Shown: positions 51,180 through 59,035 of the stretch, piece by piece
How the letters are laid out: the number at the start of each line of letters is the position of its first letter
Numbering within the stretch: position 1 is the first letter of the stretch
NCBI GenBank assembly: GCA_036557785.1
Contig: DATBGZ010000066.1
Location: forward strand, 1 to 64,000
Length of the DNA stretch: 64,000 nucleotides
Reading direction: 5' to 3'
Origin: DATBGZ01 sp036557785
Lineage (GTDB): Bacteria > Actinomycetota > Actinomycetes > Mycobacteriales > Micromonosporaceae
The notes under the pieces: generated by a model
What the model was told of the DNA's origin: nothing
Seen by the model: the letters and a program-made list of their open reading frames with translations, nothing else
Database searches by the model: none
Program-made: the position numbers and the translations under genes

Positions 51180-52876
51180 CGGAGCTGTCCTCGGTGCGCC
51201 TGGACGAGCTGCTGCAGGAGCTGCTCGACCGGGTCGGCGACGTCGTGGCGAGCCGGGAGCGGTTGCGCTCACTGCTCGCCGCGGTCGTGGCGATCACCGC
51301 CGACCTGGAGTTGCGCCCGACCCTGGAGCGCATCGTGGCGGCCGCGTGCGAGCTCGTCGGTGCCCGCTACGGCGCACTGGGCGTGGTCGGCGAACGCTAC
51401 CGGGCCGAGGGCGACCAGGGCACCGGCGGGACAAGGCTGGTCGAGTTCATCACCCATGGGCTCAGCCCCCGCGAGCAGGCCGCCATCGGACATCCACCGA
51501 CCGGTGAGGGCGTGCTGGGCCTGCTCATCGACGATCCCCGGCCGGTGCGGATGCCGGACATCACCCGGCATCCCCGGTCGTACGGCTTCCCACCCAACCA
51601 TCCACCGATGCACAGCTTTCTGGGAGTTCCGATCCGTATCCGGGACCGGGTCTACGGCAACCTGTACCTTTCCGAGAAGAAGGATTCGGCCGAGTTCACC
51701 GACGACGACGAACAGATCGTGGTCGCGCTCGCCGCGGCGGCCGGGGTGGCGATCGAGAACGCTCGCCTCTACCTCATCGGGCAGCGCCGGCAGCGCTGGC
51801 TCGCCGCCGCCACCGAGATCACCGAACTGCTCGTTGGCCGGGTGCGTCGCAGCCAGGCGCTGGAGCTGATCGCCCGTCGGGTGCGCGAGGTCGCGGATGC
51901 GGACCTGGTGCTCGTGCTGGTGCACGACGAGGACACTGGTGTGCTCACCGTCGAGGTGGGACAGTTCCGCGAGGACACGCCGCAGGGACTGATCGGCGCA
52001 ACGGTCGGGGTCGACCAGTCCCACTTCGGCCCGGCACTGGCCTCCCGCATGCACCTCGCGGTCGACAGCCTGCGCGCGGCCGCCCCCTGGCCGGTCCCGC
52101 TGCCCGGCCGGCCGGCCACCGTGGTGCCGCTCGCCACCGCCGACGCCCTGCACGGCCTGCTGGTCATGGTCGCCCCCGACGCCGACGGAGACCGGGGGAC
52201 GGACGAGATGGCGATGCTCTCGACCTTCGCCGGCCAGGCCGCCCTCGCCTTCGAGCGCGCGCTGGCCCAGGAGGAACGAGAGATGTACATGATCCTGGAG
52301 GACCGGGAGCGCATCGCGCGCGACCTGCACGACGTGGTGATCCAGCGGCTGTTCGCCACAGGCATGCAGCTGCAGTCGGCGGCCCGACTGTCGATCAAGG
52401 CTGAGGTGGCGGAGCGGATCAACTCGGCCGTCGACGACCTCGACACCACAATTCGGGAGATCAGGTCGGCCATCTTCGAACTGCGCACGCCGATGACGGC
52501 GCAGTTACGTGTCGAGATCCGTGAGGTCGTCGCGGCGGCAGGCGACCAGCTCGGGCTCCGGCCCGCGCTGGAGCTCGACGGCCCGTTGGACAGCGCCGTG
52601 CCCGGCGAGGTGCGCGCGGACCTGCTCGCCGTGCTCCGAGAGGCACTCTCCAATGTGGTGCGTCACGCCGGCGCCCATGCGGTCCAGGTGAGGGTGGCGG
52701 TCGCCGCGGGCGAGGTTCACCTGCGGGTGAGCGACGACGGCCGGGGAATGCCCGAGGGCGGCCGGCGTTCCGGCATCGAGAACATGCGCGCCCGGGCGGA
52801 GAAGGTGGGCGGTGAGTTCGACCTACGCTCGAACGCGCCGCGGGGCACCATCGTCGAGTGGAGCGTTCCGGTCTGA
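51065..52876 (+). CDS. devS: DosS/DevS-like heme-sensing histidine kinase (two GAF domains)
   Basis: A 603-residue soluble kinase with the DosS plan: a helical lead-in, GAF-A (about 70-240), GAF-B (about 255-400), HisKA_3 with His422 in RIARDLHDVVIQRLF, and HATPase with NVVRHAG and DDGRGM. GAF-A contains FPPNHPPMHSFLGVP: the His (residue 179, codon 51599) corresponds to the proximal heme ligand His149 of DosS, and Tyr201 in GNLYL lies 22 residues later, the spacing of His149 and Tyr171. It should sense O2, NO or CO. The GTG at 51065 overlaps the ATPase tail by 115 bp; a GTG near 51137 is an alternative start. Confidence 0.88.
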   Translation: MATGAPKRPRSGDAGDRTVRRATPVVADAAAAVTALGLTELSSVRLDELLQELLDRVGDVVASRERLRSLLAAVVAITADLELRPTLERIVAAACELVGARYGALGVVGERYRAEGDQGTGGTRLVEFITHGLSPREQAAIGHPPTGEGVLGLLIDDPRPVRMPDITRHPRSYGFPPNHPPMHSFLGVPIRIRDRVYGNLYLSEKKDSAEFTDDDEQIVVALAAAAGVAIENARLYLIGQRRQRWLAAATEITELLVGRVRRSQALELIARRVREVADADLVLVLVHDEDTGVLTVEVGQFREDTPQGLIGATVGVDQSHFGPALASRMHLAVDSLRAAAPWPVPLPGRPATVVPLATADALHGLLVMVAPDADGDRGTDEMAMLSTFAGQAALAFERALAQEEREMYMILEDRERIARDLHDVVIQRLFATGMQLQSAARLSIKAEVAERINSAVDDLDTTIREIRSAIFELRTPMTAQLRVEIREVVAAAGDQLGLRPALELDGPLDSAVPGEVRADLLAVLREALSNVVRHAGAHAVQVRVAVAAGEVHLRVSDDGRGMPEGGRRSGIENMRARAEKVGGEFDLRSNAPRGTIVEWSVPV

Positions 52877-52891
52877 CGGGCCAGCGGCTGA

Positions 52892-53002
52892 TCAGGCTCC
52901 CTCGCGGACCTGGTAGATCTCGTCCGCGACCAGGCCGTGGGCCTCGGCAACATCGTCGAACGCGACGGTGTCAAGGGTGTGGATGTCAAGGTAGAGCGGC
53001 AT
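52892..53002 (-). pseudogene. DUF4242 mini-gene with in-frame internal deletion
   Basis: A 36-residue frame with AGGGGG before its ATG. It begins MPLYLDIHTL and ends HGLVADEIYQVREGA, which are the usual first and last parts of DUF4242 (SCO4226-type nickel-binding) proteins of about 80 residues. About 45 central residues are missing and the join falls at an EAH-like repeat that occurs twice in intact members, so a deletion between short direct repeats is likely. It would not fold as the normal ferredoxin-like domain. It lies between the DosS-like kinase and a LuxR regulator. Confidence 0.65.
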
Positions 53003-53020
53003 GATGGCCCCCTGCTCGGC

Positions 53021-55744
53021 TCAGCGGCGCCGGTGCGGTGCCGCTGGCGAGGACGTTACGGGCTGGGAGCGGGTCGCAAGATCGGCAACGGATGCCCAGA
53101 CAGATCGCCCGGGTTGCCCATCTTCGGTGTCGGCGAGCAGGCCGAGCCGCGCCGCGACGGCGGTGGCCTCGCGGCGGCTGGTGACGGCGAGCTTGGCGAG
53201 CACCGCGGAGACGTGGTGGTGGACGGTCTTGGCCGAGATGTAGAGCGTCGAGGCGATCTCGGCGTCGGTGCGGCCGGCACAGACCAGCGCGAGCACCTCC
53301 ACCTCGCGCGCGGTCAGCCCGCCGGGGTTCGCCCGGGTGGTGGGTCGAGCACCGGCGGGAATGCCGCGGACGCCCTGTTCGCGCAGGCGGCGAGTGACCA
53401 GCCGTACCGTACCCTCCGCGCCCAGCTCACGCAGCAGCTCCAGCGCCCGCAGCGCCGAAGCCTCGTCACCGGAGTCCACAAGAGACAGTGCCGCGTCGTA
53501 GCGGCACTCGCGCTCCAGCCAGAACCGCGCGGCGCCGGCGCTGTCCCCCTCGGCCGAGCGCCGATAGGGCTCCGCCAGCGGGCCGGGCACGCGGCGTCGC
53601 GACCCCAGCCGGCTCAGCCAGGCCTGCACCTCGCCACAGAGCCAGGGGTCGTCGGGGTCGAGCGCGTCGGCGGCGAGTTCGGCCTCATGCCGGGCCTCGT
53701 CGGCGTGGCCGTCGAGCCAGTGGGCCTCGGTGTGGCGGCAGCGGGCGGGCACGATGTTCTGCGGTTCCGCCGTGGCGAGGGCGATGCGCAGGGACTCGTC
53801 GAGAAGCTCGAAGACGCCCGGTTCGCCGCGGCGCGCCCGGATGATGCCCTTGGCGAGCGTGGCGCAGAGCCGGTTGTAGCCGTCCGGCACCACGTCCGTC
53901 CGTTGCCGGTCGGCCAGTGTCTGCGCCTCGTCCCAGCGACCCATCCGGGTCAGGAAGGTGGACTGGTTCCCGCGCATGAAGACCGTGTAGGTGGCGATAT
54001 CGTGCTCCTCGCAGTAGGCCTGCCCCTCGGCGAAGGCCTGGTCCACGCGCGCCGTCTGGTAGTGGTCGACGTACAGGCCGTGCAGGTTGGTGTAGGCGCG
54101 GGCGGCGGCGGCTTGGTGGCCGTGCGTCAGGGCGATCTCGAGACCGCGCCGCGCGAGCGCCTCCCACTCGTCCTCGGCGGTCAGGCCCGCCTCGGTCGTG
54201 AGCGCATGGCTGAGCGTCTCGGAGGCTCCGAAGCGTTCGGCCAGGACCCGGGCCCGGCGGGCAAGCTCCAGCGCCCGGGCCCGGTGGCCCTGCACCATGT
54301 GCCGGCCCGCCTCCTTCGCGTAGGCGAAGGCGAGCTCCGGCGTGTCGCCGAGGGGTTCGAGTATCGCCAGGCCCGCGTCACCGAGTACCTCGGCCTGCGC
54401 CCCGTTACCCAGCGCGCCGCCGGCCAGGTTGCTCAGGCGGATCAGCGCCTCCCCCTCGCGCAGGGGGTCGGTCAGGGTTCGCCAGAGCTCCAGCGCGCGT
54501 GCCTGGGCGGCGTAGGCCTCGTCGTCGCGGTACACGAGCCGTAGCTCTTCGGCGAGGGCGGTGTTGAGCTCGGCACGGGTGGCCAGGTCGTCATCCGGTG
54601 CATGGCGCAGCGCGCGTTGGTACTGGGCGACTGCTTCGCGGTGTGAGGCCAGGTCGGCGGAGCGTCGGGCGGCTCGGGTGGCGTACTCGAGCGTGGCTGG
54701 AGCGTCACGAGCGATCTCGGCGTGGAACGCCATGGCGGCGTCGTCGGGGTGGGCCAGGTCACGGTGGGCGGCGAGGATGGCGGCGTGCAGCGACGGCCGG
54801 CGGTGATCGGGGACGGTCTCGCCGACGGCGAGCCGGGCGATCTCGTGGCGGAACCGCAGTTCGCCGCCGTCGCCGACCAGGAGTCCGGCGGCGACGAGCT
54901 CGTCGATGACCGGGGCGGTGCCGGGGCCGACCGCCTCGATCAGCCCTGGTTCGATCCGGCTGCCGACCAGGGCGGCGATCTGCAGCGCCCGTTGGGCCTG
55001 CGGACTGAGCCGGGCGGCGCGGGCAAGGACGGCGTCGCGGGCGGAGGCGGGCACCGAGCCGAGCCCCGCGCGCAGCACCTCGCTGACGAAGAAGGGGTTG
55101 CCGCCGGTGAGGCGGAACAGATCGTCGGCGCTGACCCCGCTGTCGCCCGCCAGAGCCTTGACGCCGGCTTCGGAGAGCGGTCCCAGGCCGATGCGACGGG
55201 TGGCGCGGGAGGTGGCCAGTTCGCCCAGCGCCAGGCGCAGCGGGTCGCCGGTGGTGATCTCGTTGTCGCGGTAGGTGGCGATGAGCAGGACGGGCACGCT
55301 GCGCAGCCGTCGACCCAGGTAGCGCAGCAGATCCACGCTGGCCTCGTCGGCCCAGTGCAGATCCTCGATCACGACCGCGGTGAGCCTCTCCGGGTCGTTG
55401 ATCTGGCGCAGCAGGGCGCCGAAGAGGGCGTCCCGGCCGGCCTGTTCGTCGGCCAGGTGGCGCAGTTCGCCGCCGAGTTGGTCGGCCAGGTCGAACAGGG
55501 GGCCCAGCGGGCGGGGGGTGAACATCGCGTCGCAGGCGCCCCAGTACCAGCGGGCGTCGAGCAGTTCGCGTTGGAACTGCTCGACCAGGCTCGACTTGCC
55601 GACGCCGGCCTCGCCGGTGACCAGGACCATCCGTCCCTCACCCGAGCGGGCCGTGGTCGCGTACTCGCGCAGCGACGCCAACGCCGAGTCCCGCTCCAAC
55701 AGCACCATGCCGACAGTGTCGCCGATCACGCCACCCCCCACCAT
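53021..55744 (-). CDS. Large ATP-binding LuxR (LAL) transcriptional regulator
   Basis: A 907-residue LAL regulator. An N-terminal AAA ATPase has Walker A in TGEAGVGKSS (about 42-51 counted from the start at 55744) and a Walker B-like VVIEDLHWADEAS. A long helical, TPR-like middle section follows (about 340-800). The C-terminal LuxR helix-turn-helix has LTAREVEVLALV and DAEIASTLYISAKTVHHHV. No receiver domain, so it probably responds to a small ligand or protein. The start is uncertain (GTG/ATG candidates between 55837 and 55708). It lies between the kinase and regulator of the DosR-like system but is not obviously part of it. Confidence 0.85.
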   Translation of the reverse strand: MVGGGVIGDTVGMVLLERDSALASLREYATTARSGEGRMVLVTGEAGVGKSSLVEQFQRELLDARWYWGACDAMFTPRPLGPLFDLADQLGGELRHLADEQAGRDALFGALLRQINDPERLTAVVIEDLHWADEASVDLLRYLGRRLRSVPVLLIATYRDNEITTGDPLRLALGELATSRATRRIGLGPLSEAGVKALAGDSGVSADDLFRLTGGNPFFVSEVLRAGLGSVPASARDAVLARAARLSPQAQRALQIAALVGSRIEPGLIEAVGPGTAPVIDELVAAGLLVGDGGELRFRHEIARLAVGETVPDHRRPSLHAAILAAHRDLAHPDDAAMAFHAEIARDAPATLEYATRAARRSADLASHREAVAQYQRALRHAPDDDLATRAELNTALAEELRLVYRDDEAYAAQARALELWRTLTDPLREGEALIRLSNLAGGALGNGAQAEVLGDAGLAILEPLGDTPELAFAYAKEAGRHMVQGHRARALELARRARVLAERFGASETLSHALTTEAGLTAEDEWEALARRGLEIALTHGHQAAAARAYTNLHGLYVDHYQTARVDQAFAEGQAYCEEHDIATYTVFMRGNQSTFLTRMGRWDEAQTLADRQRTDVVPDGYNRLCATLAKGIIRARRGEPGVFELLDESLRIALATAEPQNIVPARCRHTEAHWLDGHADEARHEAELAADALDPDDPWLCGEVQAWLSRLGSRRRVPGPLAEPYRRSAEGDSAGAARFWLERECRYDAALSLVDSGDEASALRALELLRELGAEGTVRLVTRRLREQGVRGIPAGARPTTRANPGGLTAREVEVLALVCAGRTDAEIASTLYISAKTVHHHVSAVLAKLAVTSRREATAVAARLGLLADTEDGQPGRSVWASVADLATRSQPVTSSPAAPHRRR

Positions 55745-55835
55745 GACCCGTACAGCCGCGTCTGGGTAGTGGCGTGGCGAAGATGGGCATGGGCGACCGA
55801 TCCGGGGCCGGGTCGGGTGTGCGTACGGTCCGCAC

Positions 55836-55923
55836 ATGACCCGTCGCCTTGCGCCATCGCTGACAGCCGTCCTGGTTCGCGGCGGCCGCGCTCGCCGGCT
55901 GCGGCCAGACGGTGAGCCCGTGA
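55836..55923 (+). pseudogene. Frameshifted, truncated lipoprotein signal peptide
   Basis: From the ATG at 55836 the frame reads MTRRLAPSLTAVL; one extra G at about 55874 shifts it. Removing that base continues FAAAALAGCGQTVSP and then TGA at 55921, which is a complete lipoprotein signal peptide with lipobox LAGC. Nothing resembling a mature domain follows before the regulator gene ends at 55933. It appears to be the decayed 5-prime end of a lost lipoprotein gene, or it could be coincidence in GC-rich sequence. Confidence 0.45.
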
Positions 55924-55932
55924 GGTCACCGT

Positions 55933-56574
55933 CTACTTGGGATGGTCACCCAGCAGCTTGGTGGCGAGGACGGCGGCCTGGGTGCGGCGTTCCAGGCCAA
56001 GCTTGGCGAGCACGCTGGAGACGTAGTTCTTCACGGTCTTCTCGGCGAGGAACATCTTGCCCGCGATCTCCCGGTTGGTCAGGCCCTCGGCCACGAGCAT
56101 GAGGATGCGCCGCTCCTGCTCGGTCAGCGAGCGCAGCTCGCTCGGCGGCTCGACGCCGCTGCGGATGCGCTCGAGCACCCGCTGGGTCACCGCGGGATCG
56201 AGCAGCGACTGTCCCGAGGCGACCCGGCGGACCGCGTCGACCAGGTCGGTGCCGCGGATCTGCTTGAGCACGTAGCCGGAGGCTCCCGCCATGATCGCGG
56301 CGAAGAGCGCCTCGTCGTCCTCGTAGGAGGTGAGGATCAGGCCATTAATCGACGGATCGACAGATCGCACCTCGCGGCAGACGTCGATGCCGTTGCCGTC
56401 GGGGAGGCGGGCGTCGAGCACCGCCACGTTGGGCCGCAGCGCGGGGATGCGGCGGATCGCCTCGAGCGCGGACCCGGACTCGCCGACGACTTCGATATCG
56501 CCGTCGTGCTCGAGCAGGTCACGCAGGCCGGTGCGGACCACCTCGTGGTCGTCGAGCAGGAACACCCGGATCAT
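55933..56574 (-). CDS. devR: DosR/DevR-like response regulator
   Basis: A 213-residue NarL-family regulator very like mycobacterial DosR. Receiver: LLDDHEVVRTGL at the N-terminus, phospho-acceptor Asp54 in VLDARLPDGNGI, switch residue in LILTSYEDDE and Lys in GYVLKQI. The DNA-binding domain has LTEQERRILMLVAEGLTN and the stretch AEKTVKNYVSSVLAKLG plus ERRTQAAV, matching DosR from memory at nearly every position in the recognition helix. The ATG at 56574 is preferred; the longer frame to 56757 crosses the palindromic promoter. It is divergent from two nitroreductase genes. Confidence 0.9.
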   Translation of the reverse strand: MIRVFLLDDHEVVRTGLRDLLEHDGDIEVVGESGSALEAIRRIPALRPNVAVLDARLPDGNGIDVCREVRSVDPSINGLILTSYEDDEALFAAIMAGASGYVLKQIRGTDLVDAVRRVASGQSLLDPAVTQRVLERIRSGVEPPSELRSLTEQERRILMLVAEGLTNREIAGKMFLAEKTVKNYVSSVLAKLGLERRTQAAVLATKLLGDHPK

Positions 56575-56645
56575 GCGTTCATGTCTACCGCACGAACAGC
56601 TATCTCTGCGAGCGGACTGAGCCGGGCGTCGGTCACGAAGATGGC

Positions 56646-56659
56646 GGGACCTTGGTCCC
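56646..56659. promoter_or_regulatory. Perfect DosR box in the regulator/nitroreductase promoter
   Basis: GGGACCTTGGTCCC matches GGGAC-N4-GTCCC exactly and extends to a perfect 16-base inverted repeat CGGGACC-TT-GGTCCCG. It lies 72 bp before the regulator start and about 150 bp before nitroreductase 2, suggesting both autoregulation and regulon control. Confidence 0.75.
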
Positions 56660-56701
56660 GTTCGCCGACCCCGGCCGTGCGCGGCCGGTCCTACGGCTGA
56701 G

Positions 56702-56715
56702 AGGACCAACGACCC
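56702..56715. promoter_or_regulatory. Second DosR-box-like site
   Basis: AGGACCAACGACCC fits the consensus with A instead of G at the first position and A at the variable position of the right half. It is about 95 bp before the nitroreductase start and 42 bp from the perfect box; paired sites are typical of strong DosR promoters. Confidence 0.6.
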
Positions 56716-56810
56716 TGGCGAGCCGGAGACGCCCGTCGCACGGTGGGAGATCAGCACGCGTACCGGTGCGAAAGCCCGGACCGCCGCGGCAGACAGGGTG
56801 GTGAACGAGC

Positions 56811-57887
56811 ATGTCCTCCACTGGGCACGACGCGTTCCGCGCGGCGGTCGGCGATGCCGTCCACGCGCCGTCGATCTTCAACACGCAGCCGTGGCGTTGG
56901 CACGTGGGACCTGAGGGTCTGCACCTGACCGGCGACGCCACCAGGCGCCTGCCCGTGGTCGACCCGGACGCGACGCTGCTGTTGCTCAGCTGCGGCGCCG
57001 CGCTGCACCACGCCCGGGTCAGTCTCGCCGCGCAGGGGTGGGCGGTCAGGGTCGACCGGCTGCCCTGCCGCGAGCGCCCCGGCGCCGATGGGCCGTACGG
57101 GTGCGAGGACGTGCTGGCGCGGATCGTGCTCCTGGGCCGGGTCCAGCCCGACCCGGTGGCGATCGCGCTGCGAGCGGCCATCCCACGGCGTCGCACCGAC
57201 CGGCGCCCCTTCGGCGACGAACCGGTGCCGGCGTCGGCCCTGGCGGCGCTCATCGATGCGGCGCGGGCACAGGTCACGCGGGTGCACCGGGTGCGGCTGG
57301 ACCAGATGCCGATGCTCGCGGTGGCGGTGGCCGGCGCCCAGGACAGCGAGCGGGCCGATCCCCGCTACCGCATCGAGCTGATCCAGTGGACCAACCGTCC
57401 AGAGTGGAGCAACGACGGCGTGCCGCCGGGCACGGCCGTGCGGCGCGTGCCACGGCGGGTGCCCGTGCGGGACTTCACGCCGGTCTCGGCGGCCGGGCGG
57501 GTGTCGAATATGGCCGATGAGCAGAGCCTCGCGGTGGCGCCCGGTGGTGACCGCGGCGCCGCCTACCTCATCCTGCACGGGCCGGGTGAGCGGGCCCTGG
57601 ACTGGCTGCGCGCCGGCGAGGCGCTCTCCTCGGTGCTGCTCACCGCGGCGCAGGCCGGCCTCGCCACGGCGCCCTTCACCGATGTGCTGGAGGTCGACCA
57701 TCCCCGCGACCTTGTGCGCGGACTCCTGCCCGGTCTGTCGCACCCGTACGTCCTGGTCCGCTGTGGTTACCCGGGCAGCGACCAGCCGCTGCCGGCAGTG
57801 CCACGCCGCGAGGTCGACGAGGTGCTGCACGAGGTGGCCGCGGGCGAGCGCCCTGTGTCCGGTCGGATAGCGGGGCGATCGGCGTGA
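56811..57887 (+). CDS. Acg-family nitroreductase-like protein (copy 2)
   Basis: A 358-residue Acg-type protein with the signature PSIFNTQPWRWHV near residues 19-31 and the second flavin region RRRTDRRPFG. Somewhat longer than copy 1. Two DosR-like sites lie upstream. Its stop overlaps copy 3 by 4 bp (GTGA), so the two are an operon of paralogues, like the several Acg-type genes of the mycobacterial dormancy regulon. Confidence 0.88.
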   Translation: MSSTGHDAFRAAVGDAVHAPSIFNTQPWRWHVGPEGLHLTGDATRRLPVVDPDATLLLLSCGAALHHARVSLAAQGWAVRVDRLPCRERPGADGPYGCEDVLARIVLLGRVQPDPVAIALRAAIPRRRTDRRPFGDEPVPASALAALIDAARAQVTRVHRVRLDQMPMLAVAVAGAQDSERADPRYRIELIQWTNRPEWSNDGVPPGTAVRRVPRRVPVRDFTPVSAAGRVSNMADEQSLAVAPGGDRGAAYLILHGPGERALDWLRAGEALSSVLLTAAQAGLATAPFTDVLEVDHPRDLVRGLLPGLSHPYVLVRCGYPGSDQPLPAVPRREVDEVLHEVAAGERPVSGRIAGRSA

Positions 57888-58858
57888 CCACGCATGGCCT
57901 TGTCACGCGGACGCTGTTCGTCGATGCGGTCCGGTCCGCGGTCGCCGCCGTCTCGCTGCACAACAGCCAGCCGTGGCGGTTCCGGTACGACCCCGACACC
58001 GGCGCGGTCGAGGTCCGGGCCGACCGGAGCAGGGCGCTGAAGGTCACCGACCCGTCCGGTTGGGGGGTTCGGGTCGCGCTCGGCGCCGCGACGTACAACC
58101 TGATGCTGGCGTTCGCCGTGGCGCGGCAGCCGATGGAGGTGACCTGGCAGCCGAGCAACACCGACCCGGACCTGCACGCGCTGCTCGTTCCCGGACCGGC
58201 TCGACCCCCCACCAACGAGCAGGAGTGCCTTTACCACGCGATCGGTCGCCGGTACAGCAACCGGGCCCCGTTCCGGCCGGAGCCGGTGCCGCTGCACGCC
58301 CGTACGCAGATCGTGCGCGCCGCACGGGAGGAGCTCGCCTGGGTGGAGCTCGTCACCGGGGTTGCCCCGGTCGCGGCGGTGGCCGAGATCACCCGCGCGG
58401 CGCAGCAGGTGCTCGAGCGCGACCCCGCTTATCTGGCGGAGCTGCGCTCTTGGAGCCGCGACGATCCGGGCTCGCCGGATGGTGTGCCGCTGTGGACGTC
58501 AGGGCACAACACGGCGCCCCAGGACCTGTTTCCGCAGCGACCCTTCGGTGACCGACCCCGGCCGCCGGGGCGCGACTACGAGACCGAGCCGCTCGTGGCG
58601 GTGCTCGGCACGACGGGTGATCTCGCCATCGATCACCTCCACGCGGGCTACGCGCTGCAGCGGGTCCTGCTCACGATTACCGACCTCGGCCTGTCCTGCG
58701 CGATGTTGTCCCAGCCCATCGAGGTGCCCTCGGCCCGCGAGCAGTTGCGGCTCGCGCTGGGCCGGTTCGGCACACCACAGATGGTGCTGCGCATCGGTTA
58801 CGGTGTCCCGGGCGCCCGTTCGTCGCGACGGCCGCCGGAGGAGGTCATCGATGCCTGA
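57884..58858 (+). CDS. Acg-family nitroreductase-like protein (copy 3)
   Basis: A 324-residue Acg-type protein. Its signature is SLHNSQPWRFRY (about 25-36), with Leu for the usual Ile and Ser for Thr, so its flavin pocket differs slightly from copies 1 and 2. Other family blocks include RRYSNRAPF and TTGDLAIDHLHAGYALQRVLL. Translationally coupled to copy 2 through a GTG start. Confidence 0.88.
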   Translation: MTTHGLVTRTLFVDAVRSAVAAVSLHNSQPWRFRYDPDTGAVEVRADRSRALKVTDPSGWGVRVALGAATYNLMLAFAVARQPMEVTWQPSNTDPDLHALLVPGPARPPTNEQECLYHAIGRRYSNRAPFRPEPVPLHARTQIVRAAREELAWVELVTGVAPVAAVAEITRAAQQVLERDPAYLAELRSWSRDDPGSPDGVPLWTSGHNTAPQDLFPQRPFGDRPRPPGRDYETEPLVAVLGTTGDLAIDHLHAGYALQRVLLTITDLGLSCAMLSQPIEVPSAREQLRLALGRFGTPQMVLRIGYGVPGARSSRRPPEEVIDA

Positions 58859-58886
58859 GCGGGGCCGACCTGCCCGGTACCCATTC

Positions 58887-58900
58887 GGGCCGAAGGTCCC
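58887..58900. promoter_or_regulatory. DosR-box-like site before the two-TM protein
   Basis: GGGCCGAAGGTCCC; read on the other strand it is GGGACCTTCGGCCC, which fits GGGAC-N4-GNCCC. It is preceded by TTC as in the extended mycobacterial consensus. It lies about 136 bp before the gene at 59036. Confidence 0.6.
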
Positions 58901-58902
58901 AC

Positions 58903-58924
58903 CAGAGCAGACCCTCCTGCTCTG
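58903..58924. terminator. Hairpin after nitroreductase 3
   Basis: CAGAGCAG (58903-58910) and CTGCTCTG (58917-58924) form an exact 8-bp stem with loop ACCCTC, 44 bp after the stop of copy 3. Confidence 0.5.
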
Positions 58925-58968
58925 ACCGCGCTGGTGCGGCGGCAGCGATCCTGATGATGTCCCCAGAA

Positions 58969-58982
58969 GGGACAGGGTGCCC
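58969..58982. promoter_or_regulatory. Possible second DosR-type site, proximal
   Basis: GGGACAGGGTGCCC has a perfect left half and the right GGG-N8-CCC spacing, but two differences in the right half. It is about 54 bp before the start of the two-TM protein. The left half also pairs with TGTCCC at 58958 as a small hairpin. Confidence 0.35.
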
Positions 58983-59035
58983 CGGAAGATCCGAAACCAG
59001 GACCCTGGAAGCTCCACAGAGGACGGAGAACTCTC

